DNA of 64,000 bases, taken from Acytostelium subglobosum LB1. Taxonomy: Eukaryota > Evosea > Eumycetozoa > Acytosteliales > Acytosteliaceae. This document shows positions 34,239-45,117 of the stretch, piece after piece; position 1 is the first letter of the stretch, and each line of letters starts with the position of its first letter. A program made the position numbers and the translations under genes. Under the pieces are notes generated by a model. That model made no database searches and was not told the origin of the DNA. It saw only the letters and a program-made list of their open reading frames with translations. Location of the stretch: contig NW_012236526.1 in the NCBI RefSeq assembly GCF_000787575.1, positions 248,001-312,000 on the forward strand, written 5' to 3'.

Positions 34239-35807
34239 TTAATTTATTGATGATAATGGAATGATTCCAAATTGTGACAATCCTTGGGAATTATTGATTA
34301 AACAAACAGCATTGGATTGATCCAACTTGCGTACATGTACTTGAAGTATTCTACCCAATTCTTTTGGCTGTCCACATGCAATTGTAATGTGATAGTCAAT
34401 GACATTTGGTGTTGCCAACACAGCCTTTCTAACATACTCTGCTTGTCTATTGCTCTTAGCACCACCTCTAGCATATCCAACAACTTTTCCATTGATAGAG
34501 AGTGATTTTAAAGTCTTGGCCGGTGTGTATCCTTCATCTCGAGAAGGACTGTATTCCCATTGCACAGTGAAATGATCAACAGGCTTCAGACAACGACCGG
34601 TGTACATTGATGAAAGATGAGTGAGCCCACCAGGGTCATTGAACGTCCCACTAAAACAATATGACAATCTCCTGAGTGATGATGGCAAACCAAAGAGATG
34701 ATCACGACAGTAGCCATCAAACTTGAAGGAAATGAGAGTTGGTGGAAATGTTCCAGGCGGGATTGAAGTATATTCAACTCCATCTCTACCCAAGTCCAAT
34801 GTAGTTACTGATGAAGGGATCATTCCAGGTTTGATGCCACCCTTTATAGTGTATCCAATCTTGAGCTCAACAATTGTGTCGGATAGTTGACCTGTGATCT
34901 CAATGATTGGTGTACCTTTACCTTTGTCACCATACTTGTAATCACTCATTATTGACAGACTCTCTAGTGCCGAGGGCAGTTCTGCAGTGATCAGGGCATT
35001 CCTGAATCCTTCGAATGTCAGTCTCTTGAGTGTGGGTGGTAGCCAGTCCATGCCAAGTGATGATCGGTGCCATATTGGAAGGTTCAAAGTGTGGAGTGAT
35101 TGTGGCAGTTGACCAACTTGAAGTGTGTACTCCATAGCTTTGTTCTTGGCAAGTGTTTGAAAGAATGTGAGTGATGTAAGGCTTGATGGCAATGTCCCAG
35201 GTAGAAGTGAGTTGATGAACAATTGACCCAGAGACAGAGTGAGGAGTGATTCTGGAAGCATGCCTTGTTCAATTACTTGTTCAAAGCACTTTCCAAACGT
35301 TAATGAAGTATTTGTGGATGGTAAGGTGCCACGTGATAATGGATTATTATACTTTGCACCAAATACCAATGTTGTGATTCCAGATGGGAGTGTTCCAGGC
35401 AACAACTCATGATTGAATGAGTCTCCAAACTGTAGTTCTGTCAAGCTGGAGGGTAACATATCTTGATTGATCGTATGTTTGAATAGTTTGGCAAAGTGAA
35501 GTGATGTGATTGTATCAGGTAGTACACCTAACTCCAAAGGCTTTGTCGACTTGTATATCATTCTTTGTTGAGGTGGAAGTTGAAAGTTGGGTCCAATGTA
35601 TTCGAATTCAATCATTGGCAATAGACTAGGTAACAATACAATCAATCGTTTGCATGTCAATCCAAGACAGATTGCATCCAATCGATATCTGTTTTGTTCT
35701 TCGACAACTTGTAGATTTGAAATGCCTCTTGTAGGTATATTTATATTCTGATCACCAATCAAATGATTAAAAATCTTTGTAACAACTTGAACTGTTAAAG
35801 TGTCCAT
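34239..35807 (-). CDS. FNIP-repeat protein, 522 aa (paralogue A)
   Basis: A single exon starting MDTLTVQVVTKIFNHLIGDQ. The N-terminal 90 residues share an F-box-like block with the two paralogues at 54540 and 56185 (YRLDAICLGLTCKRLIVLLP). About twelve FNIP/LRR-like 22-residue units follow, for example LPSSLTELQFGDSFNHELLP. The C-terminal 110 residues (ATPNVIDYHITIACGQPKEL) are a conserved family tail. It is on the opposite strand from the other two copies. The high similarity across all parts indicates a recent local duplication. Confidence 0.9.
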   Translation of the reverse strand: MDTLTVQVVTKIFNHLIGDQNINIPTRGISNLQVVEEQNRYRLDAICLGLTCKRLIVLLPSLLPMIEFEYIGPNFQLPPQQRMIYKSTKPLELGVLPDTITSLHFAKLFKHTINQDMLPSSLTELQFGDSFNHELLPGTLPSGITTLVFGAKYNNPLSRGTLPSTNTSLTFGKCFEQVIEQGMLPESLLTLSLGQLFINSLLPGTLPSSLTSLTFFQTLAKNKAMEYTLQVGQLPQSLHTLNLPIWHRSSLGMDWLPPTLKRLTFEGFRNALITAELPSALESLSIMSDYKYGDKGKGTPIIEITGQLSDTIVELKIGYTIKGGIKPGMIPSSVTTLDLGRDGVEYTSIPPGTFPPTLISFKFDGYCRDHLFGLPSSLRRLSYCFSGTFNDPGGLTHLSSMYTGRCLKPVDHFTVQWEYSPSRDEGYTPAKTLKSLSINGKVVGYARGGAKSNRQAEYVRKAVLATPNVIDYHITIACGQPKELGRILQVHVRKLDQSNAVCLINNSQGLSQFGIIPLSSIN

Positions 35808-36264
35808 TATAATAAGTAATTATATTTATAACAACAAAGAATAATAATTTTAATGTATGATTATTATCCCTTTTGCCAAAGTCGTAAACTAACGAACGAA
35901 TTTTCTTTCTCATTTTCCTCAAAGTAGTTGGGAAGATAACAAAATTGATTAGGGAAGTGATAATATTCAAACAAATATACCAGCATAGGTGTAGACAAAT
36001 ACTCATATTACTCACAATTGTGATATTAATACCTACCAAAACATAACTTATGGTTCGTACCATTCCATTGAATGTTTTCAATGATCCAAACATTGTTGTG
36101 TTATCATGGGTTTGCAAACAGTGTGGGTCTCACTGGAGTGTAAAGATTTGAGCCCATTTTGTTGTTGATTGTGGAGAGTAATGATGATTGATACTGAAGT
36201 GATTGATTGATTCAGGTCTAAATATGGATCAATGACATCATCATTATTGGACTAGCATAGACAG
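35808..36264. other. AT-rich spacer, no gene seen
   Basis: The sequence between the FNIP gene start and the B-box family relic. A minus-strand frame at 35767-36117 is AT-driven and shows no likeness to any family. It should hold the FNIP promoter. Confidence 0.4.
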
Positions 36265-36690
36265 TTGAATGAAACGCCATTGAAAGATAATGATGAAGTT
36301 CATGGATCTATACTTACCTTCAACTTGGCCACCAAAGAACAATCAACCATACCCTTTGGAAGGCATATAAATTCGTTTTGCTTTGATGGACAAGACACAG
36401 TTTACATTCTATATCAAGACCACTTCATCAGCATGTCATTGACAACCTGGCAGCAAAAAGATCTTGCTACCTTCCCTCATTGTAAATTGGATGGTAGTAC
36501 AAGGTTGTCCAACAACACCTTGGTCTACTCCACATCAAAGGTTGGAACTATTCTCTTGATTCAGGGCACTCATATGAACTTCTCATACTCAATCAAACGC
36601 AATCAGTGGACCAAGATCAATGATGTCGATCCACTGAGTACTATTAATAGGCTTGATCAAGGAATATGTGTATTGTTTGATAAGAGATAG
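36265..36690 (+). pseudogene. Orphan C-terminal fragment of a B-box/propeller-like family gene
   Basis: The 141-residue frame (GRHINSFCFDGQDTVYILYQ; GTHMNFSYSIKRNQWTKIND) aligns closely with the C-terminal part of the broken B-box gene just downstream (GTHMNFSYSIKRNEWTKLND). The whole N-terminal B-box and coiled-coil part is missing upstream. It is therefore probably a truncated duplicate, although the frame itself is intact and could be translated. The repeated short blocks suggest blades of a beta-propeller. Confidence 0.55.
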
Positions 36691-36990
36691 AAGTACTGAT
36701 CGTCCCTCATTTTACCAATCGTTTAATCTTCCATTCATTCTTCATTCAACAAATCTTTCCAAACATACATAATAAATATTACTAATACTTAATTATTAAG
36801 AGTTGAACATCTTTTTGATCGGGTATGTGCCCAGCGGAAGTTGGGAAATTGTTTGCAAAGTCACTTTTTATTCATTAGGTATAAATTAATTGTTGTTAGT
36901 TATAACAATCCATCAATAATAGTAATATCACAATCATATATATACTTAATCATACAATCAAACAAATAATAATATTAATAGTATTAATAA

Positions 36991-38125
36991 ATGGATATAG
37001 TTAACAATGTTGAAGGACAAGAGGATGAGACACTCTGCAAGACACACAACCATGTCAATGAGTTGATATGTATTGATTGCAATACATTGATATGTATAGG
37101 GTGTATAGGTATAATGCATTAGAGACACAGCATTGACAATGCTATCAACTTGAGGTCCATCATTCAACAACAACAATACAATGATTCAACTAACAATAGG
37201 GTAAAGTTGTTATGGTCCACTCTACAACAAATGGCCACAAGACATCAATCTTTGTGAAGGAGGTCAGCAACAGATTCACATCAATTCATGATATGCTTGT
37301 CATTGAGGAGCATAAACTCACCTCATCAATCAAAGAAAACATGCAACAGTTATCAACTTCGATGACCAACATCATTGATGAGATCAACTACATCAATAGC
37401 ATCTTCAGATCTGCTACTTCCAACCTGTCCTCTGATTTTGACGATGACATCGTTGAACTTATTCAGTCATGTACATTCGATCAATTCATTGAGAAGACAA
37501 GCACAGTGACACCTCAATCATCTTCCAATGCCATTGAGCCCACCATCACTGATAATGACTTATTAAAATTGATTCAAAGTATGGTGGACAAGACTCAATC
37601 TAGATATCATTTGGGTAGACGATCGACTCTGGTGATTGATACCAATGCAGTGGATACAATCAAGGATCAGCTTAGATCATGTTTCAATCTCCTGAAGGAA
37701 TCAGACACTGTGAATTTCACTCATGGACTCGAACACAATGTGATGTGCATTGGTGATGGATATCACTCTTTATACAACCCAATCCACCATTGGGTGGGGC
37801 AGCTGTTACGTCCTTTTGCTTTGATGGTCGTGACATTGTGTACATGGAGAATCAAGGATACTTGGAAAGCATATCATTGTCAACACTTGAGCACAGATAT
37901 CTTGCAACACTCCCTCGTTGTAAATCATATGACAATGCATTGTATGCTGAGAACAACATGGTCTACTGCACATCAAGAGAAGGAACAATACTTTACTTTC
38001 AAGGCACTCACATGAACTTCAGTTATTCAATCAAACGCAATGAGTGGACCAAACTCAACGACGAGGATCCAATGGAAGACACAAGACTCGTTCAAGGAAC
38101 ATGTGTATTGTTTGATAGGACATAA
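36991..38125 (+). pseudogene. Broken B-box zinc-finger family gene
   Basis: Starts MDIVNNVEGQEDETLCKTHN with a B-box (CKTH...CIDC...CIGCIG..H) that meets an in-frame TAG at 37120-37122. After a frame change near 37250, a coiled-coil-like region follows (FTSIHDMLVIEEHKLTSSIK). Another frame change near 37785 leads into the C-terminal propeller-like part (GGAAVTSFCFDGRDIVYMEN ... GTCVLFDRT) ending at 38125. At least three lesions separate these parts. Intact relatives are B-box + coiled coil + Kelch-like proteins found in large numbers in dictyostelids. Confidence 0.65.
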
Positions 38126-38505
38126 CTCAATATCATCTTTTATATATCTGTTGTCAATTTGAGAGTTGAATAAACTAGTCCAGTGAGTGAGAGTTCCGAT
38201 CATCCATCGCCACTCCCCATTATAACTTTGATCACACAGATACTTTTTATTCATAAAGATCACGATCTAACAATAACTAATATCTCATTAAGTACGAACG
38301 GTTAACAAGATAACCAACATGTAACAGACAGAACAGACAACATCAAGTACCAAACCTTTGTTAGGTGCGATCCCATCGCCATCACCAACCACAGCCCATC
38401 AACCAAGGCCACATCATCCTTCATCAATATGGTACTCATCATACTATATCAAGGTACAACAACTAAATATATATATATATACATCTTCAAACAGATAATA
38501 TCACT
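38126..38505. other. Spacer with promoter of the IPT/EGF gene
   Basis: AT-rich sequence with an ATATATATATATATACATC leader at 38466-38484 just before the ATG at 38506. No gene seen. Confidence 0.45.
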
Positions 38506-41500
38506 ATGTCAATCAAAGATGTGTTTGTGATGCTGGTGATGGTGATGGCACTCGAGTGTGGAAGAACTGTTGGCCAAGTGATCGATGTTAGAGTGGTGTC
38601 AGAGTATAGCTCATTGATCAATTGTAATGTAAAGGTTGTACTGGTTGTCAATGATACATCGCCAATCACAAACGTACTGTTGTTTGGCCGGACAAACAAT
38701 ATAATAGACAGTGTCACAATGTTTAATGGTTATCAACATGTCAAGTTTAGCAAGCAAGTTGGCGTACAGTCCGCACCCCTCTTCTGGGGCGATGCCGGCG
38801 TCATTGACAGTATCAACCAGACGTTACCTTGGAACGCTACATTCACATGTCCGATCATTCCCACCACACTGACCGTGACGATGTACTCTGGACCCTTGGT
38901 CAGGAATAGAGTGTTCCCATCTCTGAACCTATCCCCACCCAACCACGATATCTTCCAGGCGACAGTGTCAACCAATGATCCATTCAGTAGTACGATTGGA
39001 GCGTACGACTGCAACGCTTCGATATATGTATGCCAGATGATACTACTCAGACAGGGCCCCGGTGGACCCGCAGTGTCAAGTCTCTACCAGTTGCTACTAT
39101 ACCCCATTGGAACAGACGTGGGTGACTACACCAAGCCCATCAATCTCACCATTACTAGCTATGGACGTACGGCCTACTTTGTCCTCCCGCCATTGACCAA
39201 CAACACAGTGACCAAGACTGATAGCTCGACTGTGTTTGATCTGAGTCTAGAGACTGGACTGGTGCCAACGAGACCAAACGCGATGTATGCATCACGTGTC
39301 TCATCGACGAGCTCAGATGCACTGTACTTTATCTACTCCAACGTATCGTCCACCAACCAATTGATATCATACTTCCGAGTGTTCAAGCCAATGCGCACCT
39401 ATCCCAATGGCCTTGTAGACAACTTTGCACTGGCTACAATCCAATTGCAACAGGTCCAGATATTTGAAGCGCTGACCACTCCTTCCGCATTCCCTCCTTT
39501 CATCAAGACTCCATGTATGTGTGTCCCATAACGATCAATCACATGTCCACCCACTCACTCAATCAATATGACTCTTAGACGTAGCACCAACTATCCAATC
39601 AAGTAGAACACAAATGACAAACTGGACTGGGGGCATTCAGTTTAGAACCAACTTTGTATTGCCAAACTATCGATCTTGCTACTTTGGATTCAAAATGACG
39701 TTGATGGGACCCGATGACAGCTTCTCCTATCCATTTGGCGTCAAGAGTATTGCCGATGGTGGCAACACCACCTTGTCCGTCACCTACTACGTCAGTGGCT
39801 ATATCCCCAACAACCAAGGAAGTAACCTTAGATGTTACTACGCCAATGTTGTTGTTAATATGCCAGCGTTAATCAATTATAGTATGTTTATTATGATGAT
39901 ACCCCCTTCATTCAATCAATCACTAACTCAAGTAATCTAATCAATCTATTCAGCTGATGGTACATCACCATTTGTGGAATCATTCCAGATAGTACCAATT
40001 GGTGGATCAAGGTACTTGTTACGAACAACTATTAGTGATGCTGAATCTGGATTATCAAGGATGATGGTGTATTTCTCAACAGGTGAAATGTATCACATTG
40101 ATCATTTGGACTTGTATCAAGGCAATTCAAAGTATGGCTATTATGAGAAGCTACTTGAGTTGAACACTCCACCTGGCCAGACTGTCAAATACGATCTCAT
40201 GCTGATGAACGATGCCAACAGGATATCAATGACTGACGTTGGATACTCCTCGATCACCGGATCACCAGTAGGATTCAGGACCGCAGCATGTAAGTATTCA
40301 ATCAATCATTCAATCTCGAAGATAGCTCACTCACTAAAACATGATGATAACTACTAGATGATATTGGAGCACAAGACTTGATAGTGTTCTACTTTGACAA
40401 GTATGTTATGGATGTGAGCACGTCATCCATGGATAACAAGTTATACATCAGCTCTCCAAAGATATTGCCAAGTTGGAAGGTGACATTAATCTATGGCTTA
40501 GTGGATGAGAATCCAAGTTACCAGGCCGACGCAACATATAACGCTACACTTGGATTGTTTGTCCTTCCATTCACCGTGCCCACTTGTACAATCACTCGTC
40601 AAATGCAGTATTACATCCGTGTGATGCTTCCTCCTGGTAACTCTTACACCGTCTTCTCAACAAAGGATATGACAGGCATTGCTGGCACCCTAATGATCGA
40701 TGGCGCACTCATCCAGAAACAGTTCCCAACAACATCAATCGTCAACATCAAGTCAACATGTATGTACATCAATCGACCTCACTCGTATCATTCAATCAAT
40801 CATTCCAATAACTCACTCAAACAACTTGACTTCATCATATAGCTGGTGATGAGTTACCACCAATGATCACTGAATGTACAGCAATACCTGGCAAGACAGT
40901 GGACTTGACATTGAACGGAAAAGCGACAATGATTGGTTGGGCATTCGTGATTGAGGACACTGGCAATGGATTCTTGAAAGGAGTGATTAATGTGATTAGT
41001 GATGTCGATGGTCAAGTGCGCAGATTCGAGTTAACACCGGCCAACAAGACTGGTGGCGACCAGTTTACAGGCAGCTACGTGATAATGTTCCAAGTGGACC
41101 CCAACTATCGCAGTCAAACATTCACATTCCTCGACATTGAGGTGTTTGACACCTCAATGAATCGTGGCTACTACTCAACAGTCGATTCAGACACAAGAGT
41201 TGTGTCTCCATTGGCCGCCAGCATGACCGCCACTCGTATACTCGAGTTCAATATCCAGTTGATAACAGGTATGTTTGATTGATTGTTGTGTACCTTTGAA
41301 CCCTGATCCTAACCCTCATCCCAACCAACCATTCAATAATTGATTAAACAGGCACAACAGATATAACTCCACCTGTTCTTGAATCATTGGAGGTACTAAC
41401 ACCAACTGTGGATGTTGGATCACATCTAAGGAATGTTGAGGTCAGGTTCACGGTGCGCGAGTCTGGCTCTGGATACAGCTTACGTCACATTCCGTCAGTC

Positions 41501-43158
41501 TATATCACTGGGTACATCTTTGAGACCTACAAATTGGCCACATCCGAATCATCAATGGTACAAGCTGGTGACCTCTATACATTCACAGCATCTGGAATAC
41601 CTCCATATGGATTCGCAGCCAAGACCAGTGGTGCAGTGGCCGGTGGATCGACTTTGGCATTCATCTCTGTCTATGGATTGGTGGACAACAGTCAAAACAT
41701 CAATGGATACGCCACTGAGGACCTGCCAGTCTCACCACAAGTGGCGAGGACCGTTGAGATCGTATACACTCACATCACACCAATACTGGAAAGAGTCGAG
41801 CTTGGACAAGGAGTGATCACAGTGTTTGGAAAGAACTTTGGACCCAATCCAACATTGGTCGATGCACTCAACATCAACAATCCAACAGTGTTGTTCACCA
41901 AATCATTTGGATCAGTTGTGATTGCCGTGTTCAACATTACAGATGTTGTTCGAGTTGAAAAGACATTGTTGATACAACTCAGGAATCAACCAGACAACTC
42001 AACATACTGCTCCAACACTTTGAGCATAAGATATATTCCAGGACCTGAGGCACCAGTCATACCACTACCGAACATCACATGTCCAGGTTCGCCACCTTGC
42101 TCCAACCATGGTGATTGCTCACCTACCTTGGTTGTCAATGTAACGACACATGGTATGGAGATGATTGTTCATCACGTAAGTATTATCTAGTCAATCAATA
42201 AATGTAATACTAACCAATGACTCCAATGCCAACAGAGTCAGTACCAACGACACCAGTGATCAATCCAGATAATCCATCGACAGTGTATACTTTCAATGAG
42301 ACGACAGGAGTGACTATTGTTGGTGAGATTGAGATTATCAGAGTGAGAGTATTGGATCAACTTGGCACAGAGTTGGCATCATATCTATTGAACCAATGGA
42401 ACACATCAAGCACATCGAGTCAATCACGAGATTATGTTGCTCAATATGGACCCAATGATGGAAGTAATGTTGGTGTGATCAAAGTGAATGTAAGATTGTT
42501 CACAGAGGATGAGGACGTCAAGTTTGCAGGAGACATACTCCCAATGAAGAAGAACACGATCAAGTACACAATCACACTGGCCAACTATACATTCCCAAGT
42601 CTGTTGGACACGATGCAGGTTGTGATGCGTGCAACAATCAACACGACTGATTCCAACTCATGCTCAGTCCAACAATATGGCTACACCGATGGAGACAAGG
42701 ACAACTTGTTCTGGATGCGTGTCAAAGTGCAGAGCTATAGCATGTATGGTCACTTTATCCAAAAGGCAATGATTGATGACAGAGTGTCTGCCGTGTCCAA
42801 CATACTGCTCAATGACACTGTTCAAACAGTGGCCAACAACACTCAATCGTCACAAACATTGATTGGAATCAATGTATCTGCATTCACAAGACAAGCCTAC
42901 CTGGATCCAGACTTTTTGTTGCTTCTGGATATTGATGATGCCAAGGACATTGATGGTGCATTCTGCAGGCAATCCAGTTCATCAAAGCTGTCACCATTGG
43001 CCATCGCTGGAATAGTTGTATTATGTGTTGCCTTTGTCGCGGCTATTGCTGTTGGCATTATGATGCGTATGAAGTCAATCAGAAAGCAGAGAAAAGAAGT
43101 GAATCGAATCAATGTCAGGCTGTCTGCACTTAAGTCTCAGCAGCAACATCAAAGTTAA
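38506..43158 (+). pseudogene. IPT/TIG-EGF-TM cell-surface protein (ComC/Tgr-like), copy 1, one frame lesion
   Basis: Seven exons: 38506-39514, 39579-39881, 39954-40289, 40358-40759, 40843-41268, 41352-42175, 42236-43158, most internal junctions in phase 1. Layout: signal peptide, about 950 residues of beta-rich extracellular repeats with many N-glycosylation sites, an IPT/TIG domain (ITVFGKNFGPNP), one EGF-like module, a second beta domain, a membrane helix (LAIAGIVVLCVAFVAAIAVG) and a short basic tail. In the EGF module, one T is missing near 42127-42130 relative to copy 2 (CCTACCTTGG versus CCAACCTTTGG), so CSPTFGCQCNDTWYGDDC reads out of frame and exon 7 would stop early. Relatives act in cell adhesion or developmental signalling. 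The lesion may be real or a base-call error. Confidence 0.8.
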
Positions 43159-43161
43159 TCA

Positions 43162-43200
43162 ATTACAATTGTAATAAATCAATCAACTCCGATCGGAGTT
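43162..43200. other. Two perfect palindromes after the copy 1 stop codon
   Basis: ATTACAATTGTAAT (43162-43175) and AACTCCGATCGGAGTT (43185-43200) lie back to back in the 54-nt gap between the IPT/EGF gene and the next ORF. The copy 2 gene has no equivalent after its stop. They may be a transposon end, a transcription terminator or protein-binding sites. Confidence 0.4.
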
Positions 43201-43212
43201 CAACCCAAGAAG

Positions 43213-44280
43213 ATGGAGAGACAGAGCCAATGTGCATCGTTTCTGTTTGAGAATTATCCAAACAGATTTGTCCATGATGCAATCATCCCCAATCAGGAGG
43301 GATGCAAGTTCAGACCTGACTTTAGGTTGGAGACAGATGACACCAATCTTATTGTCGAGGTCGATGAATATTCCCACTTCGGATATGATCTGGTCCAGGA
43401 GAAGGATAGGATGATACAACTGGCATCCATTGATGGCAAAGAATCCACAGTGTTCATTCGATTCAACCCTGACCGTCAAATCAATAATGGAACGATCTCA
43501 AAGGTGGGAATTGTAGAGAGACTGGAGTCCTTGAAGAGTGAGATTGATCACTGGCTCACCTTCGATGCTATGTCCGGATGCAAGGTGGTCTACTTGTTCT
43601 ACAAGAACAAACCTATCAGAGTAGAGGTTGATCTTCCTATTCCCAAGCCATCTACAACTACCACAACGACAACAACCTCAACATCATCAACGTCGACAAC
43701 GACTACAACACCCAAGACCACATCATCCAAGACAACATCATCCAAGACACCAACACCAAAGACAACAACACCCAAGACAACATCATCCAAGACATCAACA
43801 CCAAAGACAACAACACCCAAGACATCAACACCCAAGACAACATCATCCAAGACAACATCATCCAAGTCAACAACACCCAAGACAACAACACCCAAGACAC
43901 CAACACCCAAGACATCAATGATGACTTCAACATCCACGACTACCACAACATCAATGAAGACCACACCAAAGAAGTCCACATCAACTACAACACCAATGAA
44001 GAACAGTACATCATCCAAGACATCCAGCAGTTCTGACAACAAACGTAAACAATCCAATCAGTCAGGTCAGCCTTTGAAGAAGTCAAAGACAACGGAGCCA
44101 ATAATCATCGATGATGATGATAGTGTGTATTCCAGAACACGATCAATCAAACAATCTGAAGAATATCAAATATACAGACTAAATATATTAACATCATGGA
44201 GACACCAGTCAATGATGCAATGTTTTATTCACCTACCTTTAAGAGGTACGAGTCAGTGTCGTTCTACGCCAACTTGTTGA
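43213..44280 (+). CDS. PD-(D/E)XK nuclease-like protein with Thr/Lys/Ser repeat tail, 355 aa
   Basis: The first 145 residues contain FRPDFRLETDDTNLIVEVDE then H, and later VFIRFNPD. PDF-x(n)-EVDE followed by IRFNPD is the core of a PD-(D/E)XK-type nuclease fold (acidic pair D, E-x-D/E). Residues 155-275 are low-complexity KTTTPKTTSSKTST-like repeats, then a basic, Ser-rich tail with an acidic patch IIIDDDDSVY. The frame ends overlapping the start region of the transposase, so the two may belong to one mobile element. It starts only 54 nt after the IPT/EGF gene. Whether it is active is unknown. The nuclease call rests on motif spacing only. Confidence 0.55.
   Translation: MERQSQCASFLFENYPNRFVHDAIIPNQEGCKFRPDFRLETDDTNLIVEVDEYSHFGYDLVQEKDRMIQLASIDGKESTVFIRFNPDRQINNGTISKVGIVERLESLKSEIDHWLTFDAMSGCKVVYLFYKNKPIRVEVDLPIPKPSTTTTTTTTSTSSTSTTTTTPKTTSSKTTSSKTPTPKTTTPKTTSSKTSTPKTTTPKTSTPKTTSSKTTSSKSTTPKTTTPKTPTPKTSMMTSTSTTTTTSMKTTPKKSTSTTTPMKNSTSSKTSSSSDNKRKQSNQSGQPLKKSKTTEPIIIDDDDSVYSRTRSIKQSEEYQIYRLNILTSWRHQSMMQCFIHLPLRGTSQCRSTPTC
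43714..43918 (+). repeat. Tandem repeat encoding TPKTT/SSKTT units
   Basis: Imperfect 12-15 nt units of AAGACAACA/TCATCCAAG type (ACACCCAAGACAACATCATC) repeated about fifteen times within the nuclease-like ORF. It codes for alternating TPKT and SSKT, so the linker is rich in Thr, Ser and Lys. Unit number probably varies between strains. Confidence 0.85.
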
Positions 44281-45117
44281 GCGCACTGAAGAAGAAGAGC
44301 TATATTGGAAGCCCGAATCACCTCAACCACTACCAATATTGACTTCAACGTTCAACAGTTTGATATGGATAGAAGATTGGAAGCATATGAGGATTCCTTT
44401 TTACAGATAGCACCAATTATTGACTATCCCCCCGATATCTTCAACAGATATTCGATTGTGGACACCAGTTCAATCAACATCTCTGAACATGTGGAGGGGT
44501 TCCCTCGAGAGGTGACCACCTGTCGAATGATTATCGACACCACCATTGTTAAGATAAGAAGACCCTCACCAGGACCAAACAATCAAGATCTCCAAAGGTC
44601 CTTCTACAGCGGTATGTTTCTGTTTGTTTTTAAAATAATGCAGCGCTATCAAGTTAACTCACCGACAACAACTAATGTGTCGTCAGGCAAACACAAATTT
44701 CATGGCATCAAGTTTGAAGTAGGAATCCGACTGGATGGCTACATCGTTTGGGTTGGTCCTCCTCAACCAGGAAGCAAGCATGATTTAACCATCTTTGACG
44801 ATGGAGAGTTGGCCAATGAGTTACTGCCTGGTGAGAAGATTTTGGCCGACTCAGCCTACGTCTCAAAGAACCACCCATTCGTTACACCAATTAAGAAACA
44901 GAGGAATACCAGAACAGTCACCAAGTTCCTCACAGTTGAACAACGCATCTATAATTTCCAGATCTCAAGATTGCGTATCAAGATTGAACACTGCTTTCCA
45001 AAGGTCAAGGCTCTCACGATGTTTGGCTCCACCTATAGATCACAGCGCCACCACCTCGATCTATACTTCCGCGCAGCATGTGCCCTCATTAACTTTCAAA
45101 GCTTTGGAGTATGTTGA
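44196..45117 (+). mobile_element. Harbinger/PIF-type DNA transposase gene (DDE_Tnp_4), with intron and one frame break
   Basis: The catalytic region reads CRMIIDTTIVKIRRP (first Asp), GKHKFHGIKFEVGIRLDGYI, PGSKHDLTIFDDGEL, KILADSAYVSK (second Asp) and SRLRIKIEHCFPKVKAL (Glu), the pattern of the DDE_4/HARBI1 family. A 75-nt intron (44612-44686, GTATGT to TCAG) splits YSG and KHKF; it is a multiple of three so the frame stays open through it. The likely start METPVNDAMFYSPTFKRYES at 44196 is in a different frame from the catalytic part, with the break between about 44290 and 44340. I saw no convincing terminal inverted repeats. This is a decayed or incomplete cut-and-paste element. Confidence 0.7.

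Noticed and set aside
35767-36117. Minus-strand frame upstream of the FNIP gene
   Set aside because: It runs into the FNIP start in another frame and its composition is explained by AT bias.
43599-44057. Minus-strand valine-rich frame opposite the nuclease-like ORF
   Set aside because: It is the reverse reading of the Thr/Lys/Ser repeat and has no independent support.
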